DNA of 64,000 bases from the NCBI GenBank assembly GCA_013288345.1, contig JABDCA010000003.1, positions 62,001-126,000 on the forward strand. The letters are read 5' to 3'. The first letter of the stretch is position 1; every line of letters starts with the position of its first letter. Both the position numbers and the translations under genes were made by a program. This document shows positions 27,218 through 34,597 of this stretch, in pieces. Under the pieces are notes generated by a model. It was not told the origin of the DNA. It saw only the letters and a program-made list of their open reading frames with translations, and ran no database searches. This DNA comes from Bacteroidota bacterium. GTDB lineage: Bacteria; Bacteroidota; Bacteroidia; JABEUT01.

Positions 27218-27469
27218 ATGGGAAAATATATGCCAAATGATCCAAGACAAGTAATAATAGATGGGTTTAGTAAAGTGCCTCGTTTGCAAAAGGAACTTGA
27301 ACATGCCTATGAACGCCATCACGGAACAAATTCTCTGGATAAAGGTACGAAAGAGGTGAGAGACAAATATTTGAATACTGCTTTACAGAACCCTAATGAT
27401 AAAGAAGTGAAAAATATCCTTGATGCCCTTCACTATATATGCACAAATTTAGACAGGGGAATGATTTAG
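27218..27469 (+). CDS. Small helical protein (gene 3)
   Basis: An 83-residue protein (MGKYMPNDPRQVIIDGFSKV) with no signal peptide. It is mostly helical, with a His/Arg/Glu cluster (LEHAYERHHGTNSLDKG) and a C-terminal helix containing one Cys. No family recognised. It is the last of the three short genes. The protease gene that follows has its own promoter 80 bp downstream. Confidence 0.6.
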   Translation: MGKYMPNDPRQVIIDGFSKVPRLQKELEHAYERHHGTNSLDKGTKEVRDKYLNTALQNPNDKEVKNILDALHYICTNLDRGMI

Positions 27470-27536
27470 TTGATATTCGTCAAGCCATTATATTACAAAC
27501 AAGCAAGTTACTAAATAAGTTCGGTGCTTGAAATAG

Positions 27537-27544
27537 TTATATTT
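27537..27544 (+). promoter_or_regulatory. -7 box adjoining the protease start
   Basis: TATATTTG ends 5 bases before the GTG at 27550. By the rnpB spacing, transcription would begin at the start codon. Confidence 0.5.
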
Positions 27545-27549
27545 GTTAG

Positions 27550-28413
27550 GTGAAAAATATACTACCATTCATCTTGTTATTTGTCTTTGGAAGCACCTAT
27601 AGTCAAGATACTGTAACAATCAGAAACGAATCTTTACAAAGTTTAGAACTAGAATTATACTTTAATCATTCTGGTATCGACACATATTTAGGGTCAGGAA
27701 GTGGATTTGTTATAAAATCTAAAACAAGGTATTATCTAGTTACTAATTATCATGTTATAACTGGTGGAAAGACAATTGATGGTTTTTGGGAGATAGGATC
27801 CAGCAAAATACTTCCCAACAAAATAAAAATCCACTATTTATCAAATACTACGCCAGGAGATTCTATTATTAAGTATGAATCTTTGTATGATAAAAAATTC
27901 AAGCAACTTTGGATTCAGGATTCTGTGTTGGTGGATGGTAAAAATAAACTAATCGATGTCGTTGAATTGCCGCTGAATGATACGAGCAGGGCTTCTATTA
28001 ATCCTATAAACTACCACATTGATGTCAATAAGTATGTAATACTACAACCAACTGACATACTTTTTATTATTGGATATCCATTTTCATTAAATCTTCACTT
28101 GACTTCTCATGGGTTACCTATATGGGAGTCGGGTATAATTTCATCAGAACCCAATTTACCGGATGATTTAAATATTTGGGTTAATGCCACTACATTTCCA
28201 GGAATGTCCGGTTCGCCAGCTTATTTTATTTCAAATGGCACATACTGGGACTCTAAAAAACGTGGCTATTTAACAGCTTCTATTTTTGTTGGTGTATTTT
28301 CCGCAGTCCAGCAAGTTAATACAAATGGCAATAACACTCAAAAAGAATATGACATATATAGTATTATTTGGAAAGCAACTTATCTTAGAGGTATATTTGA
28401 TAAACTTAACTAG
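27550..28413 (+). CDS. Secreted trypsin-like serine protease
   Basis: A 287-residue protein starting at GTG, with a signal peptide (about 1-19, ending STYSQ). The chymotrypsin/HtrA-like fold is shown by the catalytic triad: His68 in LVTNYHVI, Asp136 in LIDVVELPL and Ser220 in FPGMSGSPAYF. GSGFVI before the His is also typical. There is no PDZ domain, unlike HtrA. It should act in the periplasm or outside. It lies directly after the three miniprotein genes, so they may be functionally linked, but this is inference. Confidence 0.82.
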   Translation: MKNILPFILLFVFGSTYSQDTVTIRNESLQSLELELYFNHSGIDTYLGSGSGFVIKSKTRYYLVTNYHVITGGKTIDGFWEIGSSKILPNKIKIHYLSNTTPGDSIIKYESLYDKKFKQLWIQDSVLVDGKNKLIDVVELPLNDTSRASINPINYHIDVNKYVILQPTDILFIIGYPFSLNLHLTSHGLPIWESGIISSEPNLPDDLNIWVNATTFPGMSGSPAYFISNGTYWDSKKRGYLTASIFVGVFSAVQQVNTNGNNTQKEYDIYSIIWKATYLRGIFDKLN

Positions 28414-28526
28414 ACTACTTTAGTCTCGTGTCCAAAGTAGATACTAAGGGCAAGACTTAACATGTTTCAACAAGCTAGTCGCCAATTCTAATAATCATTC
28501 CTCAGATTATTTGTAAATTTTCATGA

Positions 28527-28826
28527 AGTACAAACAGGGAATTATTCAACTGGATTAAGTGGCAAAAAATTTTAAACAATTCAAGGATTTATCAAGTAAT
28601 GGGTATAATTCCTCAAAACGAAGTACAAAGTGCCTTATTTGATAATACTGACCATCCAAAGCAAAATAAGGTAATGGCTGCAATGGATAGAATAAACAAA
28701 TTAATGGGTAAGGATAAAGTACGAGTAGCAGCCCAGGGATTTGACCGTAAATGGAAATTAAGACAAGAAAAGCTTTCTCCATGCTATACAACAAGGTGGA
28801 ATGAACTATTAATAGTAAAGGTTTAA
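28527..28826 (+). pseudogene. umuC: 3' remnant of umuC (DNA polymerase V)
   Basis: The 75-residue ORF at 28599 is the C-terminal DUF4113 part of a UmuC-type Y-family polymerase: GIIPQNEVQSALFDN, then VRVAAQGFDRKWKLRQEKLS and CYTTRWNELLIVKV. In-frame codons extend back to about 28527. The catalytic palm and the rest (about 340 residues) are absent. The fragment has no start signal of its own and is probably a relic of a deletion inside the island. It indicates that the island or an ancestor carried an SOS mutagenesis gene. Confidence 0.75.
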
Positions 28827-28860
28827 TTCAATTACCCCAATATCACATCTTCCTTTAAAA

Positions 28861-29643
28861 CTAAATTTTTTGGGTCTTTATGCTACTGATTTTATCGACA
28901 GGGATAATTTGTGTTTGCTGTAATTCAGTATTGAAAAGGTAGACAAAGCTTTGCGACTTGCCTAAGAAATAAATTTTAGGTGATGTTGTTATTACATCGT
29001 TTTCCAAATAAATCGTAGTTAGCGATTTAGCGGAATTTTCCTTTGTGTATCTTATTTCATACCAAGATAAACTAACTGTAAATAATACAAACATTAAAAT
29101 AGGGAGTATTGGCATTGTGTTTTTTTCAGACCCCTTCATATAAAGTACTATACATAAAAATAAAAACTGTGTTATTGCGAAAATTGCAAAATATAACAAC
29201 CACATTTTATTGAAAAAGATAAATAATATTGAAAAAATAGCCACTACAAAAAAACTACCCAATAGTAGCCAGCCTTTTTGGTGAGTAAATGTATGTCCTA
29301 CAGCATCTGATATGGATTCCAAGACTGGTTCGGTTGCTTTAACTTCATTGGCTGTCGGTATAGCCTGATGTGGAGCGGAAGGACTGGAAATCTTTTTTCT
29401 TTGGTTCTTTTCTAGTAATGCAAAAACTATTGCAAAAACAACTTGATGGCATACAAAAATAAGACAACATAATATAATTATATTTAGGTCATTAAAAAAT
29501 GACAAAAGAATTTCAGAGAAATTCAAATAATCAATAATATGAATTCCCCAATATCCATAATAAATGGATAATTTGAGTAATCCATTAAAGATTAGAAATG
29601 CTGTAATAAGTGGTGATAGTTCTACTATTTTTTTTAGTGTCAT
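28861..29643 (-). CDS. Island membrane protein
   Basis: A 260-residue protein with about five hydrophobic helices: two near the N-terminus (about 10-30 and 50-76), a Ser/Pro/Ala-rich cytoplasmic loop (residues 85-115), and three more between about 122 and 195. The C-terminal soluble tail (about 200-260) is beta-rich, with a KSQSFVYLFNTELQQTQIIP stretch. I know no family. Two TAnnTTTG boxes (TAAGTTTG, TAACTTTG) lie on the minus strand just upstream, at 29665-29658 and 29655-29648. Confidence 0.65.
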   Translation of the reverse strand: MTLKKIVELSPLITAFLIFNGLLKLSIYYGYWGIHIIDYLNFSEILLSFFNDLNIIILCCLIFVCHQVVFAIVFALLEKNQRKKISSPSAPHQAIPTANEVKATEPVLESISDAVGHTFTHQKGWLLLGSFFVVAIFSILFIFFNKMWLLYFAIFAITQFLFLCIVLYMKGSEKNTMPILPILMFVLFTVSLSWYEIRYTKENSAKSLTTIYLENDVITTSPKIYFLGKSQSFVYLFNTELQQTQIIPVDKISSIKTQKI

Positions 29644-30118
29644 AAAACAAAGTTAATCAAACTTATACAGACCTATACCCACATCTAACATTACTCCGAT
29701 TATCCACAAAGTTAAAGTCAGGGCAAACAGCCGAACCTGTCAACCGGCTTTTGCGGCATAAATTATTGCAATTCCTCCCTTGTTATTCCTTTGCTGAACC
29801 GGAACAGGCAAAAATTGACTGCTTTTCAATAGCAACATTTGCCTGATTCGGAAATACTTCAGCGCCGGAACGTATTTAAAATATACTACTCATTCATCAT
29901 ATACTGGATCTTTCAGTACCAGTCCTCTCTTCATTTCATAGAATATTTTAAATCCGCCCAAAAGGCAGGGGTAACAATGGATTTTCTCGCCATAAGTTAT
30001 TCCACAATCCGGTTTCCCGGATAACAGCCATGAAATCCGGTGACAGAACCGCCCTGCCTTTGTTGTTTGCGGATAACCGTAGTACTGCATACACGCAGTT
30101 TGCATAAACCAAAAACCT
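29644..30118. other. Non-coding stretch with a hairpin
   Basis: There is no convincing gene in these 475 bases. The two track ORFs (29839 plus, 29890 minus) overlap each other and look accidental. A CAGGCAAA ... TTTGCCTG inverted repeat (29805-29812 and 29838-29845) with CCG/CGG outer bases is the only structure I see. Base composition is more GC-rich than the rest of the island. Confidence 0.4.
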
Positions 30119-30541
30119 ATGAAACAGTTCACGTTAAAAACCTACAGTAGCTCGACTGCAAATGAGCAAAACTGCTTTTACATCCTTAATAAAGGGCTAA
30201 ATAGTGGTCAACCACATCCTAAGCCATTCTGCAATAGTTTCACCTTCATTGCAGATAATGAAGTAGAAAGAGATATTTTCTACTGGATAACCTTTGCAGC
30301 CTGGCAGGGTAGGCTTTTCTATCCGTACCATAAAGGCTCTGTTATTCCTTTTATAACTATAATGGACACCACTGAGGTAATAAAGAATGCAAGCAAGAAT
30401 TGCATAGCAAATCCTGAAAGAATTACCAATTTAGTTCAGACCTTTGGCTCATTGAACAATCTTGAAATGAAATATGAGAACCTAACTAAACTTACTAAGC
30501 TGGCAAAACGTGCCGCCGCTTTAAATTTCATTAAAGCCTAG
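30119..30541 (+). CDS. DUF6943-like island protein
   Basis: A 140-residue soluble protein. The segment FYILNKGLNSGQPHPKPFCN, followed by FYWITFAAWQGRLFYPYHKGS and VIPFITI, matches from memory the DUF6943 family, which is common on Bacteroidota mobile elements. Function unknown. No signal peptide. It ends at a good terminator. Confidence 0.65.
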   Translation: MKQFTLKTYSSSTANEQNCFYILNKGLNSGQPHPKPFCNSFTFIADNEVERDIFYWITFAAWQGRLFYPYHKGSVIPFITIMDTTEVIKNASKNCIANPERITNLVQTFGSLNNLEMKYENLTKLTKLAKRAAALNFIKA

Positions 30542-30544
30542 TTA

Positions 30545-30575
30545 GAAAAGGCCTCGTAGAAATACGGGGCTTTTA
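30545..30575 (+). terminator. Rho-independent terminator
   Basis: AAAAGGCCTCGTA, GAAA loop, TACGGGGCTTTTA: an 8-bp stem with one wobble and a T-run, immediately after the stop at 30541. Confidence 0.8.
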
Positions 30576-30592
30576 TACTTACAGTAAACTTT

Positions 30593-31501
30593 CTATTCCC
30601 TACTTATTTTCTTGCCGATTAAATTTAACAGGCTTACAGCAAGTGCAAAAGCTACTTGTGCATCCTCCTTCTGTGCCTCAGGTAAAGGCTTAAGTTTATT
30701 ATTTCTGTCTTTCTCATGTATATACTTAGAGAAAAAATTAAAGAGTTTTTGAATTGCAGAAAGAAAATCATTGATTCCTTCGTCATTGTGTTTGTCTTTT
30801 TTAAATGCTTTTCTTAATCCTGCTTCAAATGTTTTATGCCCTGCTTTCCCGTCTCCAATTTTTAGGCCCTCATAAAATTGTCTTGCTGCAAGCATTACAT
30901 CATCCCATTCACCTTCTCTTATTGCATCTTCCATTTCAGTCAATCTCATGTACAATCTGTCATATAATTTTACCCAGGCAGGTTTAACATTATGCTTATT
31001 CGGAATTTGTACCTCCAGTAAAAGAAAATTTCCAATACCCAATGCAGGTGCATAATCCCTTAACCAAACTTCTTGGTTTATAACGATACGCTCACTTTCT
31101 CTTCTTATGATTGTTTGAATTGTCTTATCTGAAGGAAGATATTGATGTTTTACTATGAAATCAAATAGAAAACGAACAGCTTTTTGATGATCTTTCTCTC
31201 TCAATGTATTAATATGGTCAATAGCTAAAGGAGTAAGAATGCTCGTTAATTTTACATCATATTCTCCTTTAAAATTATTTCCTTCATTAAGCGGCTCCTG
31301 GGGTTTAATCGTAAACGTGTGGTTATAGCCTACCTCGTATTCACTCATGTAGGCACAGGTTTTTCCATCAGCAGTATTTATTTTACCTGAAATAGAAATT
31401 GGCATTTCAAACCATGCATAATGTTGAATGCGAATGGTCACTTCCAATGTAGGAACTAACGTCTTGGTGCTTACCTTAATATCATTAACCTTTACTTCCA
31501 T
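30593..31501 (-). CDS. Island protein with possible HEPN-like C-terminus
   Basis: The track starts at 31588, but the ATG at 31501 gives a plausible soluble start (MEVKVNDIKVSTKTL); the upstream codons encode an unlikely hydrophobic lead. The 302-residue protein has a beta-rich N-terminal half and an all-helical C-terminal half ending in LFNFFSKYIHEKDRNNK and FALAVSLLNLIGKKI. The SKYIHEKDR segment resembles helix motifs of HEPN-like or abortive-infection proteins, but the canonical R-x4-6-H is not clear. I treat this as a candidate effector only. It is divergent from the PLD gene across a large foldback. Confidence 0.6.
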   Translation of the reverse strand: MEVKVNDIKVSTKTLVPTLEVTIRIQHYAWFEMPISISGKINTADGKTCAYMSEYEVGYNHTFTIKPQEPLNEGNNFKGEYDVKLTSILTPLAIDHINTLREKDHQKAVRFLFDFIVKHQYLPSDKTIQTIIRRESERIVINQEVWLRDYAPALGIGNFLLLEVQIPNKHNVKPAWVKLYDRLYMRLTEMEDAIREGEWDDVMLAARQFYEGLKIGDGKAGHKTFEAGLRKAFKKDKHNDEGINDFLSAIQKLFNFFSKYIHEKDRNNKLKPLPEAQKEDAQVAFALAVSLLNLIGKKISRE

Positions 31502-31616
31502 AGATAATAGCCTCACTTGCAAAACTAAAAATAAGAAAATTTGAAATATATGGCTATTTTTGATTTTATAACCAATATATGAAAGCATTTAGGATAAAGT
31601 AGAAATATCAACATAT

Positions 31617-31766
31617 CAGCGTTAGCTTCTCTTGTAATCGAAAACTTGGACATTTTCAATACAGACAGTGATAAGCATAACGTTCACGCAAAGCGTGGGC
31701 GTTATCTTATTTGTCTGTAGGTGCGTCCAAGTACCTCGGTTACGGTAGGGTAAATGTCCCACGCTG
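31617..31766. repeat. Large imperfect foldback (about 150 nt)
   Basis: Base CAGCGT/ACGCTG (31617-31622 and 31761-31766), then GTAATCGA/TCGGTTAC, ACTTGGAC/GTCCAAGT, TACAGACA/TGTCTGTA, ATAAG/CTTAT and a 13-bp apical stem ATAACGTTCACGC/GCGTGGGCGTTAT with an AAA loop (31677-31705). I count about 48 pairs in nested order. A TTTTTTT run follows at 31767-31773. GCGTGGG (31693) could instead pair with CCCACGC (31758), an alternative terminator-like fold. It may be a structured RNA, an attenuator or a MITE-like foldback. Confidence 0.7.
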
Positions 31767-31821
31767 TTTTTTTATATTAACTCCACTTCGGGATATTTTG
31801 GAAATAACATCAAAATACATC

Positions 31822-32559
31822 ATGGCTAAATTTTTAGAAACAACAGGTATTTCTTACCATCTTCAGCAACTTATTAATAAAGCAAATGAAAAATTAGTTT
31901 TAATAAGCCCATACTTAAAAATAAATGAGCATATAAAGCAATCTCTTGAAGACAAAAACAGGTTGAAAATTGACATCAGGGTTGTTTACGGAAAAAATGA
32001 ACTGCAGCCCGAAGAAAATAATTGGCTAAAATCAATGACAAGTATTCGTTCAAGTTTTTGTAAGGATTTACACGCCAAATGTTACCTGAATGAAAATGAA
32101 GCCATTATCACTTCTATGAATTTGTATGAGTTTTCACAAGTACATAATAATGAGATGGGTATTTACATTGAAAAAAGTAATGACCCTGTATTATATCAAG
32201 ACATTTATAATGAAGCACACAGGTTAATTAGAATTAGTGATGAAATAATTGTTTCTGTTGAAAAAGCACCAGTTAAAGACAATAAAACCAACATAACTAA
32301 ACAGGCAGTAAAAGTTGAATCTAAAAATGGCAAGCAAACAGGCTATTGTATAAGAACCGGAGTAGAAATTCCATTCAATATTGAAAAGCCAATGAGTTAT
32401 GAGGCATTCAAATCTTGGAATAAACATGCTGATAAAGACTATCCTGAGAAATTTTGCCATTTTTCCGGTGAACCATCAAACGGAGAAAATAGCGTAAACA
32501 AGCCGATACTTCATAAGTACTGGAAGAAAGCCAAAGAAATTCATGGAATAGGACTATAA
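31822..32559 (+). CDS. Phospholipase D-like island protein
   Basis: The track start (31711) lies inside the foldback; the ATG at 31822 (MAKFLETTGISYHLQQLI) is the natural start, giving 245 residues. It has a single PLD-type motif with His-x-Lys (DLHAKCYLNENEAIITSMN), where the usual Asp eight residues from the His is Glu. Such proteins usually dimerise and may be nucleases. The C-terminal part (GYCIRTGVEIPFN ... EKFCHFSGEPSNGE) has the layout of a zinc ribbon, but the second Cys of each knuckle is replaced. The 3' end overlaps the HTH gene by 6 bp, convergently. Confidence 0.72.
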   Translation: MAKFLETTGISYHLQQLINKANEKLVLISPYLKINEHIKQSLEDKNRLKIDIRVVYGKNELQPEENNWLKSMTSIRSSFCKDLHAKCYLNENEAIITSMNLYEFSQVHNNEMGIYIEKSNDPVLYQDIYNEAHRLIRISDEIIVSVEKAPVKDNKTNITKQAVKVESKNGKQTGYCIRTGVEIPFNIEKPMSYEAFKSWNKHADKDYPEKFCHFSGEPSNGENSVNKPILHKYWKKAKEIHGIGL

Positions 32560-32859
32560 ACGGGGTCGTGTAACATTTAAGTTTTTGTATTTAGGGTTTA
32601 TTTCCATTGCTTGAAATACCTCGCCCCTTTTAAAGAAAACTCGACTATTAATCCTATGATATGGCAACTTACCCAGCTTCATCCATTGGGTAACCGTTAC
32701 CATTGAAATCGAAAAAAGCTTTGCTATATCTTTACGTTTTAGCAAAGTATCATCTTCTTGTTTTGGCTTTGGGGCTTTAGATAAAGCATTTGTAATACAT
32801 TCCTCTATAAGTTGCTTTAGTTCATCTACATAAAGTGTAACAATTAGTCTGTTTTCCAT
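32554..32859 (-). CDS. HTH (excisionase/MerR-like) DNA-binding protein
   Basis: A 101-residue protein with a helical N-terminus and a helix-turn-helix of the HTH_17/excisionase type (LLKRKDIAKLFSISMVTVTQWMKLGKLPYHRINSRVFFKRGEV). This type often sits beside Bacteroidota integrases as excisionase or repressor. It lies downstream of the integrase gene on the same strand, separated by the integrase terminator, and overlaps the PLD gene convergently by 6 bp. Confidence 0.82.
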   Translation of the reverse strand: MENRLIVTLYVDELKQLIEECITNALSKAPKPKQEDDTLLKRKDIAKLFSISMVTVTQWMKLGKLPYHRINSRVFFKRGEVFQAMEINPKYKNLNVTRPRL

Positions 32860-32955
32860 TTGAAAAGGTATTGGTTAAATAATTCTTCAAAATTCGTAAT
32901 TTGTTATTGCGTTTAATTGAACGAGTAGTGGGTACAGTAGCTGCTTTAAATAAAA

Positions 32956-32981
32956 GGCCTGTAAGCTAATGCTTACAGGCC
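32956..32981 (-). terminator. Terminator of the integrase gene
   Basis: GGCCTGTAAGC/GCTTACAGGCC, a perfect 11-bp stem. On the minus strand it is followed by TTTTATTT, 25 bases beyond the integrase stop. Confidence 0.82.
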
Positions 32982-33005
32982 CTTAAATCATTACTAAGGG
33001 TAACG

Positions 33006-34160
33006 TTACGATGCTATCGAATATAAAAAACTGTCCGTAATAACTCTCATGGCGTTTAACCCCTTTTTTATATCCTTTTCATCTATTCCAATATAACGTA
33101 AGGTAATATCTGTGCTTGTATGCCCCAATATCTTACTAATAGTATAAAGAGGTACCTCTTTGTTGTAAAGTATAGTTGCACAACTCCGCCTCATGGTATG
33201 AGTACCAACATGCTTTTCAATCCCTGCTATTTTACACCATTTATTCAAATGACTTCTTACAGTATCATCATTTCCTATTGAGGTGAAAATCTTTCCTTTA
33301 CGCTCTTTACCATTACCTATCCAATCGATTAACCCTTTAGTTATGAATGAAGGTAATACTTTATCTGTCTTTTCTTGCTGTAATACTATCTTATATACTT
33401 CACCTTCTAATACTATTTGTTCCCAAGTCATATCTCTTATATCGCCCCAACGTTGCCCGCAAGCAAACTGTAACATTAAAGCTTTGCAGGTTTCAGGAGC
33501 ATTAGGATATGGAGTCCCTTGTAGCCTCTTTATCTCTTCCTCAGTAAAAGTAATCGGGGCTTTAACTGACCTACCGATTGGTGGTATTTCATAAAACGAA
33601 TATGCCAGGCTAGATATTAGGCCTTTCCTTTGTGCCCTGTTAGCATACCTCATTACACAACTCATATGCAGGTTGGCTGTGGTCTTTCCTATAGTCTTAC
33701 TGACTTTCTTGCTATTATGGTTAGGAGCCTTATTTAGTAACCACTCTCTAAACGAAATCAAGAAGGCTTCACTTATCTTGTTAAACGATAAGTCATTACA
33801 ACCTGCAAACTCGTGAAGCTTACTTAATGCCACATTAGGGTTTCGGCGGCTTCTCACATTATCTATCCTACTAATTTGCTCTTTAAAAAAGTCCGTAAAG
33901 CTTAGGGCACTTGTTTTAGGGGCATGGAATATATACCCCGTACATTTACCAAGCGCATGTGTTTTAGTTAGAATATCTAAAGCCTCATTGCCCGTTAAAA
34001 AGAGGTTCAAAAATTCAAGGTGCCGTTTTTGCGTTGATTTTTCATAGGCTTCAATATACAATGATTCAGGATTATTTCCATTTTTTCGGCTTTTAAGCGC
34101 AATACTGCCAAATTCATTTTTATGGCGGTATATTTCTGAGTTTACTATCTTATTTTTCAT
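33006..34160 (-). CDS. Tyrosine recombinase (island integrase)
   Basis: I place the start at the ATG at 34160 (MKNKIVNSEIYRHKN) because the longer track start runs into the att repeat. The 384-residue protein has an N-terminal arm, a SAM-like core-binding domain (about 85-190) and a catalytic domain with all key residues: Arg237 (CGQRWGDI), His321 and Arg324 (THTMRRSC), His347 (ILGHTSTD) and Tyr356 (LRYIGI). This matches the Bacteroidota phage-integrase/transposon family. It should integrate and excise the island at AAGAGTTAGTCGCAA. Confidence 0.93.
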   Translation of the reverse strand: MKNKIVNSEIYRHKNEFGSIALKSRKNGNNPESLYIEAYEKSTQKRHLEFLNLFLTGNEALDILTKTHALGKCTGYIFHAPKTSALSFTDFFKEQISRIDNVRSRRNPNVALSKLHEFAGCNDLSFNKISEAFLISFREWLLNKAPNHNSKKVSKTIGKTTANLHMSCVMRYANRAQRKGLISSLAYSFYEIPPIGRSVKAPITFTEEEIKRLQGTPYPNAPETCKALMLQFACGQRWGDIRDMTWEQIVLEGEVYKIVLQQEKTDKVLPSFITKGLIDWIGNGKERKGKIFTSIGNDDTVRSHLNKWCKIAGIEKHVGTHTMRRSCATILYNKEVPLYTISKILGHTSTDITLRYIGIDEKDIKKGLNAMRVITDSFLYSIAS

Positions 34161-34218
34161 ATGAAATATTGTTAATAAATATTTGATAATACAAAGGTCG
34201 TTGCTATAGAGTGGTGTC

Positions 34219-34233
34219 AAGAGTTAGTCGCAA
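34219..34233. other. Putative attR
   Basis: AAGAGTTAGTCGCAA, the same as the left copy at 25436-25450, about 60 bases upstream of the integrase ATG. The following GAATAAG differs from AAATTAG on the left at two positions. Confidence 0.65.
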
Positions 34234-34373
34234 GAATAAGCAAAAACCTGTAAAAAGATAGAAATAAGAAAAAGTGATAATAGGTCGGTTAATATGGCTG
34301 CAATGCAGAACTGTAAAGGCTCAGGAACGAATCGACAAGAAAACTTATTGCGTATTGTTTCCGAATAGGCATT

Positions 34374-34597
34374 CTCCGCTGCAATCCCTAACGCGAGAAC
34401 CAATTACAAATTAGGAATTACAAATTAGGAATTAAAAATGGAGATAATGTCTCCAAAACGTGAGGTGGAAAGATGCACCATAGGAATGAACACATAGATG
34501 CACAGGATTATTCATAACTCGTTTATTTGCTATTGAACTCATGCTGGCTACGCCGATGTGCCAAATGAACGGAATACTGTATTAAATGGTTAAAGGA
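34374..34597. repeat. Repeat cluster right of the island
   Basis: A family A fragment (TCCGCTGCAATCCCTAACGC), then ACAAATTAGGAATT micro-repeats (34405-34438), then a family B copy (34456-34580: CACATAGATGCA, GAACTCATGCTGGCTACGCC) matching 11686-11815. No gene is seen in this 377-base gap. Confidence 0.6.

Larger units (their letters stand above)
25436..34233. mobile_element. Integrated genomic island with tyrosine recombinase
   Basis: About 8.8 kb bounded by the perfect 15-bp direct repeat AAGAGTTAGTCGCAA (25436-25450 and 34219-34233). The match extends to 22 bp with 2 mismatches. The integrase gene sits directly inside the right copy and reads inward, the normal arrangement for a site-specific element. 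The interior is visibly more AT-rich than the flanks and lacks the T9SS and housekeeping genes seen outside. It carries no conjugation, replication or phage structural genes, so it is a passive or satellite-type island. The excision partner and attB are not visible in this window. Confidence 0.72.

Noticed and set aside
29839-30132. Two opposed ORFs upstream of the DUF6943-like gene
   Set aside because: They overlap on opposite strands, are short, and share no coding features. One overlaps the start of the real gene at 30119.
31617-31766. Integron attC site
   Set aside because: The foldback length would fit, but the outer ends (CAGCGT/ACGCTG) lack the RYYYAAC and GTTRRRY boxes in the right orientation, and no integron integrase is present.
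25436-34233. Integrative conjugative element or prophage
   Set aside because: No tra, relaxase, replication, capsid or tail genes are visible; only integrase, a HTH protein and cargo.
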